DNA of 64,000 nt from Hermatobates lingyangjiaoensis (GCA_026182355.1 JAPFBL010001617.1:4127001-4191000), one strand, 5' to 3'. Shown: positions 12,150 through 25,530, counted from the first letter of the stretch. Numbers and translations: made by a program. The notes: a model not told the origin generated them from the letters alone.

Positions 12150-12703
12150 GACACTACAATACAAATTATATCTAATTAGTTACAAAAATTAGAGTGAAAT
12201 AATAAAATTCAATTAAGAGAATTCAAGACATACCCAAGGATGTGGTACTGACGGGTTGGTCAAGTGAAAACAACTAGTAGGAAACAGATCCGTTGCGAAA
12301 GAGTGGGGATAGGCATTTAAAAGATAAGGTGACAAAGGCTTCGGGTATGCTTGAAAACCGTTAACTGAAATAGAGAAGGCCAGAACCAATAATTTAGAGG
12401 AAACAAACTTTTTTTTTAATTTAAATTTTTAATTTAAAAAAAAAATGTTTCTTTCCTCTAAATTATTGGTTCTGGCCTTCTCTATTTCAGTTAACGGTTT
12501 TCAAGCATACCCGAAGCCTTTGTCACCTTATCTCCTAAATGCCTATCCCCACTCTTTCGCAACGGATCTGTTTCCTACTAGTTGTTTTCACTTGACCAAC
12601 CCGTCAGTACCACATCCTTGGGTATGTCTTGAATTCTCTTAATTGAATTTTATTATTTCACTCTAATTTTTGTAACTAATTAGATATAATTTGTATTGTA
12701 GTG

Positions 12704-12746
12704 TCTTCCTGATGATGAACACAAAGTGTTCGAAACGCGTTGAATA
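12704..12746 (+). ncRNA. Hammerhead ribozyme candidate, ACGCGU type (right arm)
   Basis: Stem I TTC 12706-12708 pairs with GAA 12742-12744. Core CTGATGA 12709-12715, extra T 12716, stem II GAACAC 12717-12722 with GTGTTC 12726-12731, GAAA 12732-12735, palindromic stem III ACGCGT 12735-12740, cut predicted after T12741. Confidence 0.8.
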
Positions 12747-12810
12747 AAACTTCATTTGTGTGGAGACTTTTGTTGGTTTATCCATTTTACCTCAGAATGA
12801 CTAAGGTTTT

Positions 12811-14096
12811 AAAGTTTTTGTCAGTTTTAATATAAATCTCAGCCTCCCGTGGTGACTTCAAGTGTAACATTACTGATTGTGTACTTCTTCAAGTTATCAC
12901 CAGCACATTGAATGAAGCCAGTTTCTTGCCTAGGGTCAGATACATTATTCGCGAATAATAAAACAACTGATTTGTATTTGGATGTTAAACTATACTATTA
13001 AAAATCAGTCAAAACAAGCTAATTCTTGAAATACCTTGCTGCTGGGATTAGCGAGGCACATTATTATTTATTTATCAATCAGGGGCCATCAAAACATCAT
13101 AAATTTACTGATGAGTTCATAAAAGTTCAATCCACCTATTTTAAAGTGTAGGATGTCAAAGGGAAATGCTTACTGGCCATAATAGAATTGCTGTAACATT
13201 GTCAGCAACATTACATGTACCCCCGAAATCAGAGTCGTAAGTTACAATTACAGGTAATCCAAAAATGTGCGTCATATAGGATAAATGTTTGTACTCAAAA
13301 TTAGGTTATTTAAATCTATATCTATAAAAATCGAAAACTTCTATCTTTATCCGTTCTGACTATAGAAATGGCCAAAATACCGATAGGATTATCTGATTTA
13401 AATGGAGAGGTATAATTTCATTGCAAATTTTCCCGGAGAACTATTTATGCTAAAAAATCTCAAAACATAATTTATTTATGTATCCAAAAGTTTGTGATCA
13501 TATGATTCAAACAACGTTTGACAGGTTATCATGGAATCAGACATAAAACAAGTCCTTATAAAACGATGACTTGTGTAGTTTTTTGTGAAAATTGCATCAT
13601 AGAGGAGGTTTATTATAGTTCGTTTTGTAAATTCAAAAACTTATTTACTGAACTAAAAAAATATAATATTTAATGTGTACTGAAAATAGTGTGTTATGAA
13701 AAATGCTGCAAAATGTTGGACTATTTAAAGAGGAAATATAGTCTTAAAAGTAGAATAAGGACAACCTCCAATTCTGGGGTTTGTTTCATTAATTAAACAT
13801 TTTTTTTACCATAATCCAATCAAAGAAATTTAATACGTATTTAGAATTGTTAAAAAATTCATTAATAACTTAAAATATGCTAATTTGTTGTCTAAAATGC
13901 ATAAAATTGTTAAACTATTAAGGCGAATATAAATATATTATAAATTAATTTATAAATATATTAAGCACAGAAGTATACACTTCAGCATACTGTTCCGCTC
14001 ATTTGAAGTAATGCCTCTAATAATACAGTAATAGTAGTGATTACTCAATCGCCAAAATTTTGTTAAATAATACTATAATTATAGAAATCTTATATA
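12811..14096. other. AT-rich sequence, no gene recognised
   Basis: No coding or RNA gene can be supported. Some wording at 13980-14040 recurs elsewhere in the window (AAGTATACACTTCAGCATAC compares with about 50635), so old repeat fragments are likely. Confidence 0.4.
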
Positions 14097-14790
14097 CTAG
14101 ACTACCCGTGACCCATTGGTTCATCCAAAACCTTCCTTTTTAATGCAATCATGTTCACATAAATGCAGATAAACACTAGATTAATTAATTTCTAATAAAG
14201 AGGATAGTGACAAATATTTTTAAGATATTTCTCTTTATTTAATTTTTTTTGTTCAATTTCATTTTTCCCTACTAAGAGCAACATGAAATTGGCCTTGTTG
14301 AAATAATTGTTTACCTAAATGAACTAAAACTTTCTGTAGAGTCTCTCCTTGAGACTTATGAATAGTCATGGCAAATGCTAACTGAATTGGGAATTGAATC
14401 CTTAAAAATGGAATTGTTTTTTCTTCAGATAAAACATTTTTCAATTTTGGAATTAAAACTATTTCCCCTTGACACTGTGATGCGATAATTTTATAAACAA
14501 TGACATTATCATAAAGCTCCTCAGGTATTAGTTTCGTTCCATTACATAAACGGAGTGGATCAATGTTTCTTATACATTCACATGATAGGAATTTCCTTTT
14601 TGAGTTCTAGCTTATGTTAGAGCAATCCAAACAACTATAGTAAGTCAAGAAATTCTTGAGGGTAATTTGTGGTTTCTGTTCCTGTACAAACACACACGAG
14701 CTATGGGACAGATATTTGTCCTGGAAATTATTCAATGAACCTATAATTAATTTAACTCTCTGTCTCGTTAAATGGAACTTATATAGAATT
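14097..14790 (-). mobile_element. Helitron 3' end with helicase remnant
   Basis: On the minus strand the sequence ends with a hairpin (TGAACC...GGTCA, about 14109-14130) followed by CTAG at 14097 and a T, the layout of a Helitron 3' terminus (hairpin plus CTRR). Upstream on the same strand is a broken Rep/helicase C-terminus. It matches the + strand element at 45345-46048, including its terminal CTAG. Confidence 0.75.
14259..14620 (-). pseudogene. Helitron helicase C-terminal remnant
   Basis: The minus strand encodes the last part of a Pif1-like Helitron helicase, which unwinds DNA during rolling-circle transposition. The clearest block is [20 protein letters not shown], the late SF1 helicase motif with a Ser-Gln-Gly-Glu core. 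It is followed by [20 protein letters not shown], the Q-x-x-V-x-x-SR-type motif with the final Arg region altered. Further upstream (about 14460-14600) the frame is broken but still resembles the NGTRL...NIDP stretch of this domain. Only about 110 of more than 1,400 residues are left. It sits inside the Helitron end at 14097-14790. Confidence 0.75.
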
Positions 14791-15289
14791 TTCTATATAA
14801 ATGTTACATTTAGCCTTTCATCTAAAGAGACTTGAGAAATATTTTCGAAACATTGATAATTCTAAATTAATATTTTTAATGAAAGCGTTTCTCACATTTA
14901 CTTTCATTCTTCTTGGGAAATGTAAGCACCGTAATAGGTGGATTTATATCCAACCTTTCACCTTTACCTGTGTTTTAATATTCTGGGGAGCATGCCAGAA
15001 AGGCAGTACCGTCAATCATCCCAATAACAAGGTCATCTGTTATATCAGATGATCTTGTTATATCTTTGCTTATCAGAATAATTCATTTTTAGAGTACCTC
15101 GTAAATCATTCACAACTGCCGGATATTTTTTTCAGATTACCAGTTTTTAGTTGGTTTCTTGGAAAAATGTAATTTTCATAGTTAAGCCTTTAGCGTTGAA
15201 AACATTTTTTGAAATGGTAAAATTTACATTTCCATCCATGTAATTTCAATAAAAAGATATTAACCTCATCCTATCAAAACATGCTATTT

Positions 15290-15545
15290 CTGGATATAAT
15301 TTCATTAAAATCCGTCGTACAGTGCGACCTCTATCGCGCTCTCAAACTTTCAGAATCAATCATAAGTCAAAAATTTTACATTTTATAGCAAAACTGACCT
15401 TTTCTGTTATTGAAATATCTAGAAGTTTTTTTTTCTATTAATGCTATTGTCAGTTCCATAGTAATCATAAAGTTTCAACACTCTAGAGTTAGTAGTTTAG
15501 GAGAAAAAAAGTCTTAAACACATTTTGGTCAAAAAAGTGACTCCA
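15290..15545 (-). repeat. R1 repeat fragment
   Basis: The block around TTCAACACTCTAGAGTTAGT plus the preceding CCTTTTCTGTTATTGAAAT stretch recurs in other R1 copies (for example 36835-36870, 39660-39800, 48690-48800). Confidence 0.4.
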
Positions 15546-15559
15546 TTTTTTTCAATATG

Positions 15560-16380
15560 AATGAAAATTTTTTATTGTACTCCCAATCAATATACACAGG
15601 CATCATCGAATAACGTTAAAATTGGACTTTGGGAGTCTCAAAACATGTATATCCGTCAAAATCTCGAGATCGATTTTTTCCTTGATTACCAATTTACGTT
15701 TTGATCGCATTCATTCCGAAAATAAATCGCTTTGAAGAAAAAAAGATGTCGGGAAAACTATGGCTGTAACCGATAGAGGTAAAAGATAATTCTTGAAGGA
15801 GAATTTTCGACTTGAATAAAGAAATTAAGATACAAATCTGATATTTAGAGGAAAAAGAGCAGCTAGTTGGTCATATGCGGTAGCGCTGCTCAAGAGTTCT
15901 TTGAATCACATACTCCATCAGTCTCAGAAGATCCTGATAATCACAACTTATCTGATTGTTCTGGATGACTAGTTTAAAATTTGTTATAACTGACTAAATA
16001 TTTATAGCTAAAATATAAGGAATTAAATCATTAATTTTATTAGCTATAATTTTTATAACACTTTACCAGATGGTATATTATAACTTCATCACGATAGTCA
16101 CATTAAAATAAAACCAAAACTCAATTGATTATCAATAAATTGAATATTATCTATTATAACTATATAGTAGAATCAGTGAAATAGCTCCCTCATGCATAGT
16201 TCTCAATGATTTGGAGCCTATTTCCCATTTTTTTTACTAACTCTATTTATCACATTTATAACCTAATACATTTTTTATAAACATATTCAATGTGAGCATT
16301 TCATTTAAGTTCACTATGAAATATCAGGCCTAAATATTTTAAATTAGTCACCATCTCTATTGTTTAAATTATTATAAACC
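15560..16380. other. AT-rich sequence, no gene recognised
   Basis: No coding region, RNA gene or element end recognised. Confidence 0.4.
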
Positions 16381-16389
16381 ACCTTACAT

Positions 16390-16600
16390 CGTAGATTTAC
16401 TTCTCCGTGTGCTTTCGGAATACTTTCATCTTCAGAGAGTTCCAGCTAGGTGGTGACTAAGTTTTTGTCTATGAGAGTTATCTTATCGGCGCCTCAATAT
16501 ATGATACCAATTGAGAAACGTTTCGTCTTCAGGTAGTTTCACTCTGTGAAGATGGAGTATTCCGGCGTAATTATAATAATAGAGCTAATCATATGTACCA
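16390..16600. mobile_element. Cluster of degraded PLE hammerhead units
   Basis: Three CUGANGA-like cores occur in about 200 bp. Minus 16403-16441 reads CTCT-CTGAAGA, then GAA...TTC, then GAAA. Minus about 16516-16545 reads CCTGAAGACGAAACGTTTC, a core joined straight to GAAAC with no stem II. Plus 16540-16585 reads GTGAAGATGGAGTATTCCGG, with stem II GGA/TCC but GAAA altered. None is fully intact. Confidence 0.45.
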
Positions 16601-19365
16601 AAGCTGTGCGTCAAGTAAGCCTGCTATTATGAAGATTTTAATTTTAATTATTTAACTTCTGCCAAAAATGCTAGCATATTTAAAATTGATGTTTCATGTC
16701 TTACTTCAACAAAAAACTGTATTATGCCATCACTGACGTAGGTTACCAACATTTCTCCTCTGTCCTGTAGAAAATACCCATTAGCCTGCTACCAATATTA
16801 GGGTAAATGCTAGAAAGGCTAATCCTAAAACGCATTATTCCTATCTACAAACCAGAATATAATCCCCGACCACCAATTTGGTTTCCGGCGTCATCACACA
16901 ACCATACAGCCATCGGGTTGTAGACAGTTTATCGGGTAGTATCATTTGAGACAGTTTATAGAAGCATAATAAATAAAATAAAATGTTAATAATATGTAAA
17001 TATTTTATTATATGAATTATATGACTGTTAATAGAAAATCAAATGGCAAATGATAGATATGATAGTGTAATAGTAATAAAAATAACTAAACTTATGAATT
17101 TCATTCTTAATGTCCTCTCTGAGGGTCGACGTATTCAGTTTTCATAATCTCTCACTGGAAAAAATCGAGGACCAGGGTAAGAATCTGCGGAACGCATGCA
17201 GTCGAGCTACTCTGGCCGAAAATTGAACACGAATGACTGTTTTAAAAATCATCAATTGTATCATTATTTAAACTTTTAGATTGATTTTATGACATTCTTA
17301 TGGTTAAACTACAATAAAAGTTTTGATTTTATTTCGGACCAAAAACCATTAAATTGATTTTCCTAGCAATGATTTTATCTACATCATTCCATTAATTAAA
17401 CTGATTTTATGGGAGTACTATAATAAGTTTTATATTGTAAAGTTGAGTGTAGAGTACTCCATATTTTTTACTTTATATTATCATAATAGATTTTGCTTCT
17501 TTTTATGTAAAAGTTCCAGTTTTTTATAGGAAATGTGTAGCATGAGTTGTTTGCTTGACTATAAACTGGTTAGGCAATTAAGACTGGGAGTTCTTGATGT
17601 AGATGTGATTTGAAGGTTGTCTCTTACATGAACATGTTTTGCTTCATCTAGTAGACGAGATTTTTTTTGTTATTAAGGTCTTACATTAAATAGGGTTGCT
17701 TTGTTTTTGTTAAGTGAATATATTACAGTCTATAGTAGACTCTGATGGGAGTTCACTCTGCATGTGCGGGGGTTTCTTCACTTATGACCCTAAACCATCA
17801 CTATAAATACAGAGTTGTAAAATTAAAAAAAATCTTATCCGTGATTAACTGAATTATAATTAATTTATAAAAATGTGGAGTGGCCTACACTCAACATTAC
17901 TAAATATCAAACTCGTTGACAATCACTTTAGTTTTGGGTTAATAAGATATTAATGACTTCATTTGTTTTAATGAGATTTTATAAGCCATAACAATATTGG
18001 AATGATTTTGAAGATCACGTTACTACAGGTGGAACTTAATAGTTCTCATTGTTAATGTAATAGTAATTACTCTTCCAATATTGTAAATTCATGAAATATT
18101 CTTAGTAAAGACTTCCTTAACGAGAAATTTCAAATTTCTTGAATCACCGTAGTTTAAAACAGTAGTGGCGTAAAATCAATAGTCATTTTGTCATAAAGTA
18201 AGAAAAAGTACCTTTTCATGCTTTAGTATTACTCAAAAAGTCTGGGTTTCAAACACACCAAGACTATATGTTTTGCATTGAAATTCGTTGAAGAGTGCAG
18301 CATGTAGATTGATCACAACACTTTCGTTAGATACCAATCCATCAAACGCTGGACAATATCATAAACATCTAGTGTGACGTAACACGATTTTCATTAACCT
18401 AATTAGTAACTGTAGTGGGTTTGTTAGGGTGGTGTTAGTTGTATCACGGTAGTGCTGTTGATGCTCATTGGTACTTACTATTTTCCAGACGATTGTTCCT
18501 TCTCTGATTTTTCTCTCCCTCTTGCAGTTTATTCCGTATGGATATAATATTAATTATATATTGTTATATTCATTATATTAGGTATAAGTTGCTTCCCTCT
18601 AAACTGATTTATTTATCCTGAAAATAATACAAAGTAAAAATTAACACAAAATGATTTCTGATTAATAATATAAACAATTAAATCCTATCTGAAAAGAATA
18701 AATAAATTACTCGATATGAAACATAACTTTTATAAAATTCTAACTGCAAAACTAATATCGTGGCCTAGACTGCAGCCTCTCTGCATAATGCTCACAGAAA
18801 CAATTGAGGTCTTATACACCTCCTCCTCTGAGGTCACTCTTTCAATAAAGTCAAATGACAGTTTGCTGTGCGGAAGTGGTTGGAAATTTTCTTTACTTCC
18901 CATAATTTACAAATTGTAGATGAAACCCGCCAAACTATCGGAAGGGCCCAATCCTGGCTTTATCTGTTTTTTTTTTTCTGCTGAGTTGGTTCCCATTTTC
19001 TTTCCACGGTTGGTCTCTATTTTAAAACCACCTATCTTTTACTTTTTATCTATTCTAAATTCTTGATTTCAAAGCTTCATCTAGAATTACCGACTGCTTC
19101 TTCATTATCTTGAGTTAAATTTCTTTTCTCTGTAACTTCTTTTAGAGTAATGGTAGGTGATACTCCAAACAATAAATATTAAGATTCAAATTTTGTAGAA
19201 CTATGGACGGTTTAATGGCTCTATGATACTCTCCCACACAATCTTCCGCTATTTTTATTAAAGCTCTTCATCTCCACTATTAAGTTTGCATCTTATTCTC
19301 CTTATAAGTGATTGATTCAGGCGCTTATTCAGACCATTAGATTTGAACAATAGTTTAATATCCTA
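16601..19365. other. AT-rich sequence with minor repeat fragments
   Basis: Two short R1-end matches lie at 17438-17475 and 17870-17915 (GTGGAGTGGCCTACACTCAA). Nothing coding is supported. Confidence 0.4.
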
Positions 19366-19370
19366 CTCAC

Positions 19371-19430
<60 letters not shown>
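19371..19430. repeat. (AC)n microsatellite
   Basis: An uninterrupted CA/AC dinucleotide run of about 60 bp. Confidence 0.95.
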
Positions 19431-19433
<3 letters not shown>

Positions 19434-19439
19434 TAAATT

Positions 19440-21220
19440 TCTGCATATTTAATAATACGTATAAAATGTGTAAAATTATTTTTATTGATTCTGCCTGGGA
19501 GTGATAACTGATTCGGAGACTGTTTAATCAATTCGGCAATAGCTTCTATTAACAGCTGTCACCTTCGTTATGGAAGGATCTGTTTTACATATAGAACATT
19601 GGGTATATAAAAAACTATAATTAGGTAGTTCTGTATAATGATTAAAATACTACAAGTGCATTGGGATGGACTCAAGTATATCTGTTTACTGTGGAGAGGG
19701 ATTCCGTTGAAGGGTTTGACTGTACTTTTATCCAGTATTATGACTAATGAAGGTTGAACCTTTTCTGATCATATTTTAGATTTCAATCGTTTGTCGACCT
19801 CTACAGTTTAGTATTAATGAGAAATCTGCTGTTATTTCTTTTTAGATAGTTTTTTTTTTAATATTATATTAATAGTTCGTATTCATTAGTAAATTTCGTA
19901 GAAGTAAATTTCTATTTCCCTGAAAGTATATTTCTATTATAAGATTTTACGAAGTTCATAGAAGAAAGCAATTTTCACAGGTTTATGTGGGCCCAAACAT
20001 CGTTAAAAATGTATTATGTAGTTCTCTCATTTATATAAAATTATTTAGTATGATTCCTATATGTTTATAACATTTTCAATTTTTACTGTGGGATCAATAT
20101 TATCTGCACTACTTCCACCCAGTTTTTTCGGCTACTTCAGAAATAAAGTTTTTATATTTTCTTTTCCAAACTACGCTGTTTCATAATTCAACTCATTCCA
20201 TTTCTCAATTATCGATACCTAGTCACATAGATTTGGTTAACCCCATAGTTTTAAATTCTGTTTCGTACAGGTATAAAATAAAGTAAAATGTATTTTCCAG
20301 ATTTTTAAATTGATTGAATCTCTCCTCAAATGGTTGATTTATTTCCTGCTTAATCATTAATTTTTTTTTTAATTGCAGTTTCTTTAATATCAACCGAGTT
20401 CTCAAAAATTTTTGTGTTTGGAAATATATTTATAATTGAGGAAAATATTTCATGATTTTCATTTCCAAATCCTTAGTAAAGATGTCAAGTTTCGTTATAA
20501 ATATTTTAATATTTTCGAACTATTATTAGTCCCATGCCCTTGAAGTTTTTTTATGAGTCCATTAAAATGCTGAGTGATGTTGCATAAAAACATTAAATCA
20601 TTTAACTAATTGTCTTTTACATTAGTAGAAGTTTACATTAGTAAAGACAAATTGTCTTTTTCAATTTATAAGAACTTAAACAAAACGATTAAGGACCTGT
20701 CCGAAAACAAGCCATCGCGCATTGTTTTATGTCAAAATCCCAATTTCATCTAAGGAAACTTGTCATTTACTAAAAACTCTTATGTTTATTTAGTTGATTA
20801 TTTTTATACCACCTGACAGAAACTGGAAAATGTTTTTGACCATGATCCATACGTCAAACTTGCTGATTTATTATACAATGAAATTCAATCAGAGAATTTA
20901 AAATATTTTACCTAAGGGACTGAATAAATCCAATGTTTTTTCCTGCCATCCCAGGTGCACCGTGTGTTGTTACAGAAACAATCTTTAAGTGCGATTCTGT
21001 AAAGTCAGTCCATTTCTTTAAGTACATCACATTCTTTAAAAACATCAAGACCGATACATTTCCCTTCCAGCGGTATTAGTTTTATTATCTCTTCTCTCAT
21101 TATATTTCCAGACTTATGCCCAGCAAAAACTGCTAATTGCGCATAACCGTTTACATCATTACTCTCATCTGAAACAACGAATGCATTTCTGCATAACTTA
21201 AGCCTTTATGTATTTGCGAT
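19440..21220. other. AT-rich sequence, no gene recognised
   Basis: Weak resemblance of the minus strand around 20150-21220 to decayed transposase-like reading frames was considered, but nothing firm can be named. No RNA gene seen. Confidence 0.35.
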
Positions 21221-21229
21221 AAAATATTT

Positions 21230-21320
21230 ACATTACTATAAGTAAAGTATAGTGATCGCATAAAAATTCCATTTCGATATTTTGACGTAATTACATGTTT
21301 TGAGGTCCCAGGACTTATTC

Positions 21321-21392
<72 letters not shown>

Positions 21393-21700
21393 TCAAGTGC
21401 GTGTGTGTGTCTATGTGTCCAATGTTTGTGTCTACTCTACGGTCCAAAATCTTTGATGGATCAAATTGATATTTTACATAAAAATGGGACTAATGGGAGC
21501 AATTATGCATGATGGGAAAGTCACTTTTTTTGCCAAAATGACCATGTCTAGATCATAACGCAACGTTTCAAAGTATCTTTTTACATTATTTGTACGGGAA
21601 GTCACTTTTTCATTACAAATTACACATGATGATTTTATTCCTGCCAATCACAGCATATTTATAAAAAACATTCAGCTTGATATGACCTGTAACTTGTATC
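21230..21700 (+). repeat. R1 repeat fragment with expanded (GT)n
   Basis: It begins with TTACTATAAGTAAAGTATAG and follows the R1 order (TTTTGACG..., CATGTTTTGAGGTCCC, CTACGGTCCA, GATGGATCAA, TTATGCATGATGGGAAAGTC). In the other copies at 60504 and 61330 the same site has a short TGTGTG or GGGTGGGTG tract; here it has grown into a (GT)n run at 21325-21391. Confidence 0.65.
21325..21391. repeat. (GT)n microsatellite
   Basis: A nearly pure GT run with one GC interruption. Both overlapping open frames are Cys-Val or Thr-His dipeptide artefacts. Confidence 0.95.
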
Positions 21701-22499
21701 CCGTGTTATTGTGTTTTAACCCCCGGACTTAGTACAGGCCTGTCATTAAAAATATTTATATTTAGAATACATTAATTTGATTTACAAGAAAGTGTAAATC
21801 AAATTATTGATTTACACAAGCGACTATGGAGTTGATTACTTGTGCAATCTGTTATTGTATTGTATATCATGGGTATTTACCCATGATGGGGAATTTCAAA
21901 AATTTGAAAGCTTTTCTGTGGAGACGTAATTTTTAAAATTCCCTTTCATGAGACTGTGGAAGTCTCTTTCTGCAAACAATAGTGAAAATAGCAATACAAA
22001 AGTGCATTTTATCAGAGAAAAGTGCTTTAAATATTGCTTTGGTTTGTTGATTTTTTTTTCAACAAACAAAATGTAAGTTATTTTGCACTTTGTTTGACAT
22101 TTTGTGAGCACTTTTGCTTTATTTCAAATACTACAAACACATTTACGTAACTTTAGAACTGTAATAATCAAACTGAAGGTTACAGACACATTAAAATTTC
22201 TTTTGTGTCAATGCAATGGTTGAAAAAAATACAAATGAATACAAATTTTCCATACAAATCATAAAATCTAAATAAATCCGCGTAAACAAGCAAATGGTTA
22301 CCTAGCAACCCTAGGTCAGATAAAAATCTTGCGTGAGTCAGTGTCTGACCCACTTGTCATAGGTTCACCATGACTGGCTTAGAGAGTAGATAGATGCTGT
22401 GTAATTGACGTCAATGTGAATTATTAAATCTGACATCACGTAATTTTTGAAAATTTCATCAAGTTTTGCTCTACTAATAATAGAAGATCTTGTTTATCA

Positions 22500-23694
22500 A
22501 AACAATATATATAAATAAATGAAAGGTTTGTCTGTACATTGCTTAGAACTGACTCATTTCAAGTTTCCTTTACGTTTCATACGTTAGAGAAACCGAATCC
22601 ACCCTTAAAAAAATTTCAGTCTGTCGGTTTGTTCACAAAAATTTATCCCAAGTAAACTCAGCCACCATAAGGCATAGCAAGCTGAAACTTTGACACTACA
22701 TTTGTGTATGTCTAACTTCAAATATAGGCACTGAATGGATTGAAAATTCAGTTTAGTAGCGAAATTATGCACTTGTATGCTGTATTTTGCTAACTTCACA
22801 GACATGTTTATTTTGAAAATGTACTAGTATAGCAAGTAGGTATTGTTATTTGATTTTAATTTCATTTGAGTATATGAATATATTGCGTATTTGGGTTTAT
22901 TGACAAGGTTTATCCCAGAGCTCAAGATGTACAATCTATTTAGAATTAATGGCTTTGTGATCGAGAAATTCTCAACCCTTACTATGAAGAGGCAGGAAAA
23001 ATCAAAAAACAAGTTCTTACGCTAAATCAAGCTGAGGAAAGAACTTACAAGTCAGTAAAGAAAGTGATTAGTGATGAGGAAGCAGTTCATTATCCAACTG
23101 AATTTTTTGACCCCGTGACTAGTCCTAGACTGCCTAATCAGGAGTAAAACTTAAAGTGAGCGATTTTAAAACTTAAATCATACTGTGATTTAGTAACAGT
23201 AACAAATTTCATGTTGCGAAAGTTGAGTGCCCAAAAATGTGCAACGAGACACGACTTTGAGTTCGTGCCTGCACAGATACGCCATAGAGGCAGACATCAT
23301 GACTGTTTGTGGTACAGGGGAGTCTGTAGGTATACCACGCATACCATTGATTCCGAGCCACTATCCGTTTCCATTCAAACGATTGCAATATTCCGTCAGC
23401 GTCTGTTTTGCAATGACAGTAACTAAGTCGCAGGGGGAAACTCTATCTACCGCAGGAATATGAAGTTTTTCTCACATGGTCAACTGTAGTTTGCTTGCTC
23501 AAGAGTCAGAGGTTCCAACTCTTTGTTCTTCCATGAACCTGATGGACAGATAGCTAATGTGGTGTATACAGAGGCATTTGTTTATCACTATACTAATAAT
23601 GATATTTTCTAGTATTCTGTAATTACTAATGATATTTTGGAATACCATGTATAATCGAATTTTTGATTCCGTCAAAGACTGGTACGTTTGCTGG
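22500..23694 (+). mobile_element. Helitron copy (CTGG-ending family)
   Basis: The left part (TATATAAATAAATGAAAGG, then ACTGACTCATTTCAAGTTTC) matches the 5' end of the copy at 43703. The 3' end is a CCGTC-AAA-GACTGG hairpin followed by a tail ending CTGG at 23691-23694 and then T, as expected for a Helitron. Between them are broken helicase remnants. The element is internally deleted compared with an autonomous Helitron of 5-15 kb. Confidence 0.75.
23211..23463 (+). pseudogene. Helitron helicase C-terminal remnant
   Basis: Two overlapping frames together resemble the end of the Helitron Rep/helicase protein. The clearest words are VGIPRIPLIPSHYPFPFKRL and FAMTVTKSQGETLSTAG. These correspond to the IPRIPL...PFxFKRxQFPV block and the SF1 helicase SQGET-like motif. 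The first frame, shifted by one, supplies CATRHDFEFVPAQ, so at least one frameshift separates them. It lies within the Helitron copy at 22500-23694 and is not functional. Confidence 0.7.
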
Positions 23695-23736
23695 TATTAA
23701 ATAAAATATTAAAAATTTCAACTTTCAAAGTGTGTC

Positions 23737-23945
23737 TGGTCGGAGCATGGTGTAATTGTAGCGTGGTTGCCGTTAGTATTGGAGACTGGAGGTTCCAATG
23801 TCGGTCATGCACCAGATTTTTCAAGTGGGGTACCTTGTACTGGTAGTGAACGTCAGTAGTCAGCCAGACCAAGCCTGCACCATGGCAGTAATTATTAAAG
23901 ATCCCTGCTCTAAAAAACATGAGTGATGCAAAACTGAGACCTCCC
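23737..23945 (+). repeat. SINE-like unit, diverged tRNA-type head
   Basis: The head (GTGTCTGGTCGGAGCATGGT ... GGAGGTTCCAATGTC) resembles a tRNA-derived promoter with a B-box-like block. The tail TTAAAGATCCCTGCTCTAAA matches the tail of the SINE at 28601-28921. The open frame on the minus strand here is an artefact. Confidence 0.5.
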
Positions 23946-23949
23946 GACA

Positions 23950-25530
23950 ATTCGACCTAGTAATGTGGCTCACCTAAAACTAAAGTAGTGCTAACGAAAA
24001 TGTGAACTCCTAGAACAGAACTCAAGAAGAAAAGCCAATCACTGTGGTTGTTGGAAACAGACTATTTTTTAAAAAATATCTGTGCAGACGTTATACACAT
24101 TCTGTACATTAGAGAAGTAACTTACGTGGTTAATTCAGTATAAATTTCTCAAACATCACGGTTTTGCTATAAAAAAAAGTGTCCATACTTTCAATAATTT
24201 TGTCTGAATTTTATGTTTGAATGAGTTTGGAATGCTATCAAAGTACCAAAGAAATTCTCTTATGACCACTTTTCAGTTTGAATATTTTTGATTCAATAAC
24301 TTAGTCCTATTAAAATTGCGTGTATAACCTCAAGAACCCAGTGACAGACAAATATTAAAACAGAAAGTTTAACTACAGTAGTAGTTATAAATGTTACAAT
24401 ACTAAATTACTGTTTCTTATTTAATGTTATTTCTTCATGTTCATAGATCATTTGCAATACTTAACACAGTTGTTGCACCTGTCAGCTTGAGAAGGTTTTC
24501 GGCCAACCATCCTAGTTACAGAACGTAAAATTTCATTATCGAAATTTAAAATAAACTTGCTGTAATTAATTTGTACTGGAGATATAGGTTGTACAGATAT
24601 ATAATGTTGGATAATTTTGATCTTAACTTCTTAATAAGTTGAGTTCGTATAACTTGCACTTTAAAATTTGGTAGGGAAGTTTGTAAATTATTTAGTCAGT
24701 CCAAAATAAAACTTGTATGACCAATTTGGAAACATACATTAAAGAACTCATTGATATTTAGAAATATTCGTCATAATATTACTCTTTGCTTTGAGCTTAC
24801 AAATTTATGATCAGCAATTTAGAATGAAAATTTTAAAAAATGATAAATTCGGTAAAAACGAATAAAGGAGGAATAAAGTAAAACGAATATCTGGAGGAAT
24901 TCTTGTGGATAGCTCCGTCACATTATCAATGTAGCTAGACTACGTTGAACCAGCATGGCGATGGCAAAACAATGCGGTCAATTGTTTTAGTTGTTTAGTT
25001 TTTATATTGACACATTTACCATATGCCAAATAAATGCATAGAACAATTATTTGATGTTATCGTGAGGATGTGGTGCGCTTTGTGAATACGATACAGGTCT
25101 CAACGTTTGACGCTTGACAATGAATCCCTGGTTGGAAGTAAAAATATATAATTTCTGAACAATATGGAAGCAAGGGAAAGACACTTTATGCCAATATAAA
25201 CTTCACTTAACCTATCTATCATAAATATTTTAAGATCCTTTGACAAGATGCGGTACTTCATTCTCAAATATTAAAGACATTACTTAACAGTCAGTCCCAA
25301 ATAATAAATTCTTATCAGTCTGTCAGTTAAATTCGACTAACTAAGGTTAGTTATACTCGACTAAATTATCCATGAGTTAGTTAACAAATTCGTATCTAAT
25401 AAATGAAAATACTTTTTTTAATGAAAATGAACTGACTAATGTGTTAAACGATATTGTGTGTATAACGTACCTATACAGTAGAGCACTCGTTAAGCAAACA
25501 AATAACCAGCTCATGATTGATTACATTTTA
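23950..25530. other. AT-rich sequence, no gene recognised
   Basis: No coding region, RNA gene or repeat boundary could be supported. Confidence 0.4.

Larger units (their letters stand above)
12015..12800. mobile_element. Foldback PLE unit with 10-bp target duplication
   Basis: The element is bounded by the direct repeat CTAAGGTTTT at 12005-12014 and 12801-12810. It is a large inverted repeat: the right arm (12440-12800) mirrors the left (about 12057-12425) almost base for base around an A/T-rich centre. It shares arms with the element at 31931-33224 but lacks the endonuclease ORF, so it is a non-coding derivative. The small open frame at 12445-12642 lies inside the arm and is not a gene. Confidence 0.8.

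Noticed and set aside
12445..12642. A 65-codon secreted-peptide-like frame (hydrophobic start)
   Set aside because: It lies within the inverted arm of the foldback unit 12015-12800 and its mirror arm does not preserve it.
21151..21512. Open frames of Cys-Val and Thr-His repeats on both strands
   Set aside because: They are translations of the (GT)n microsatellite at 21325-21391 and carry no domain.
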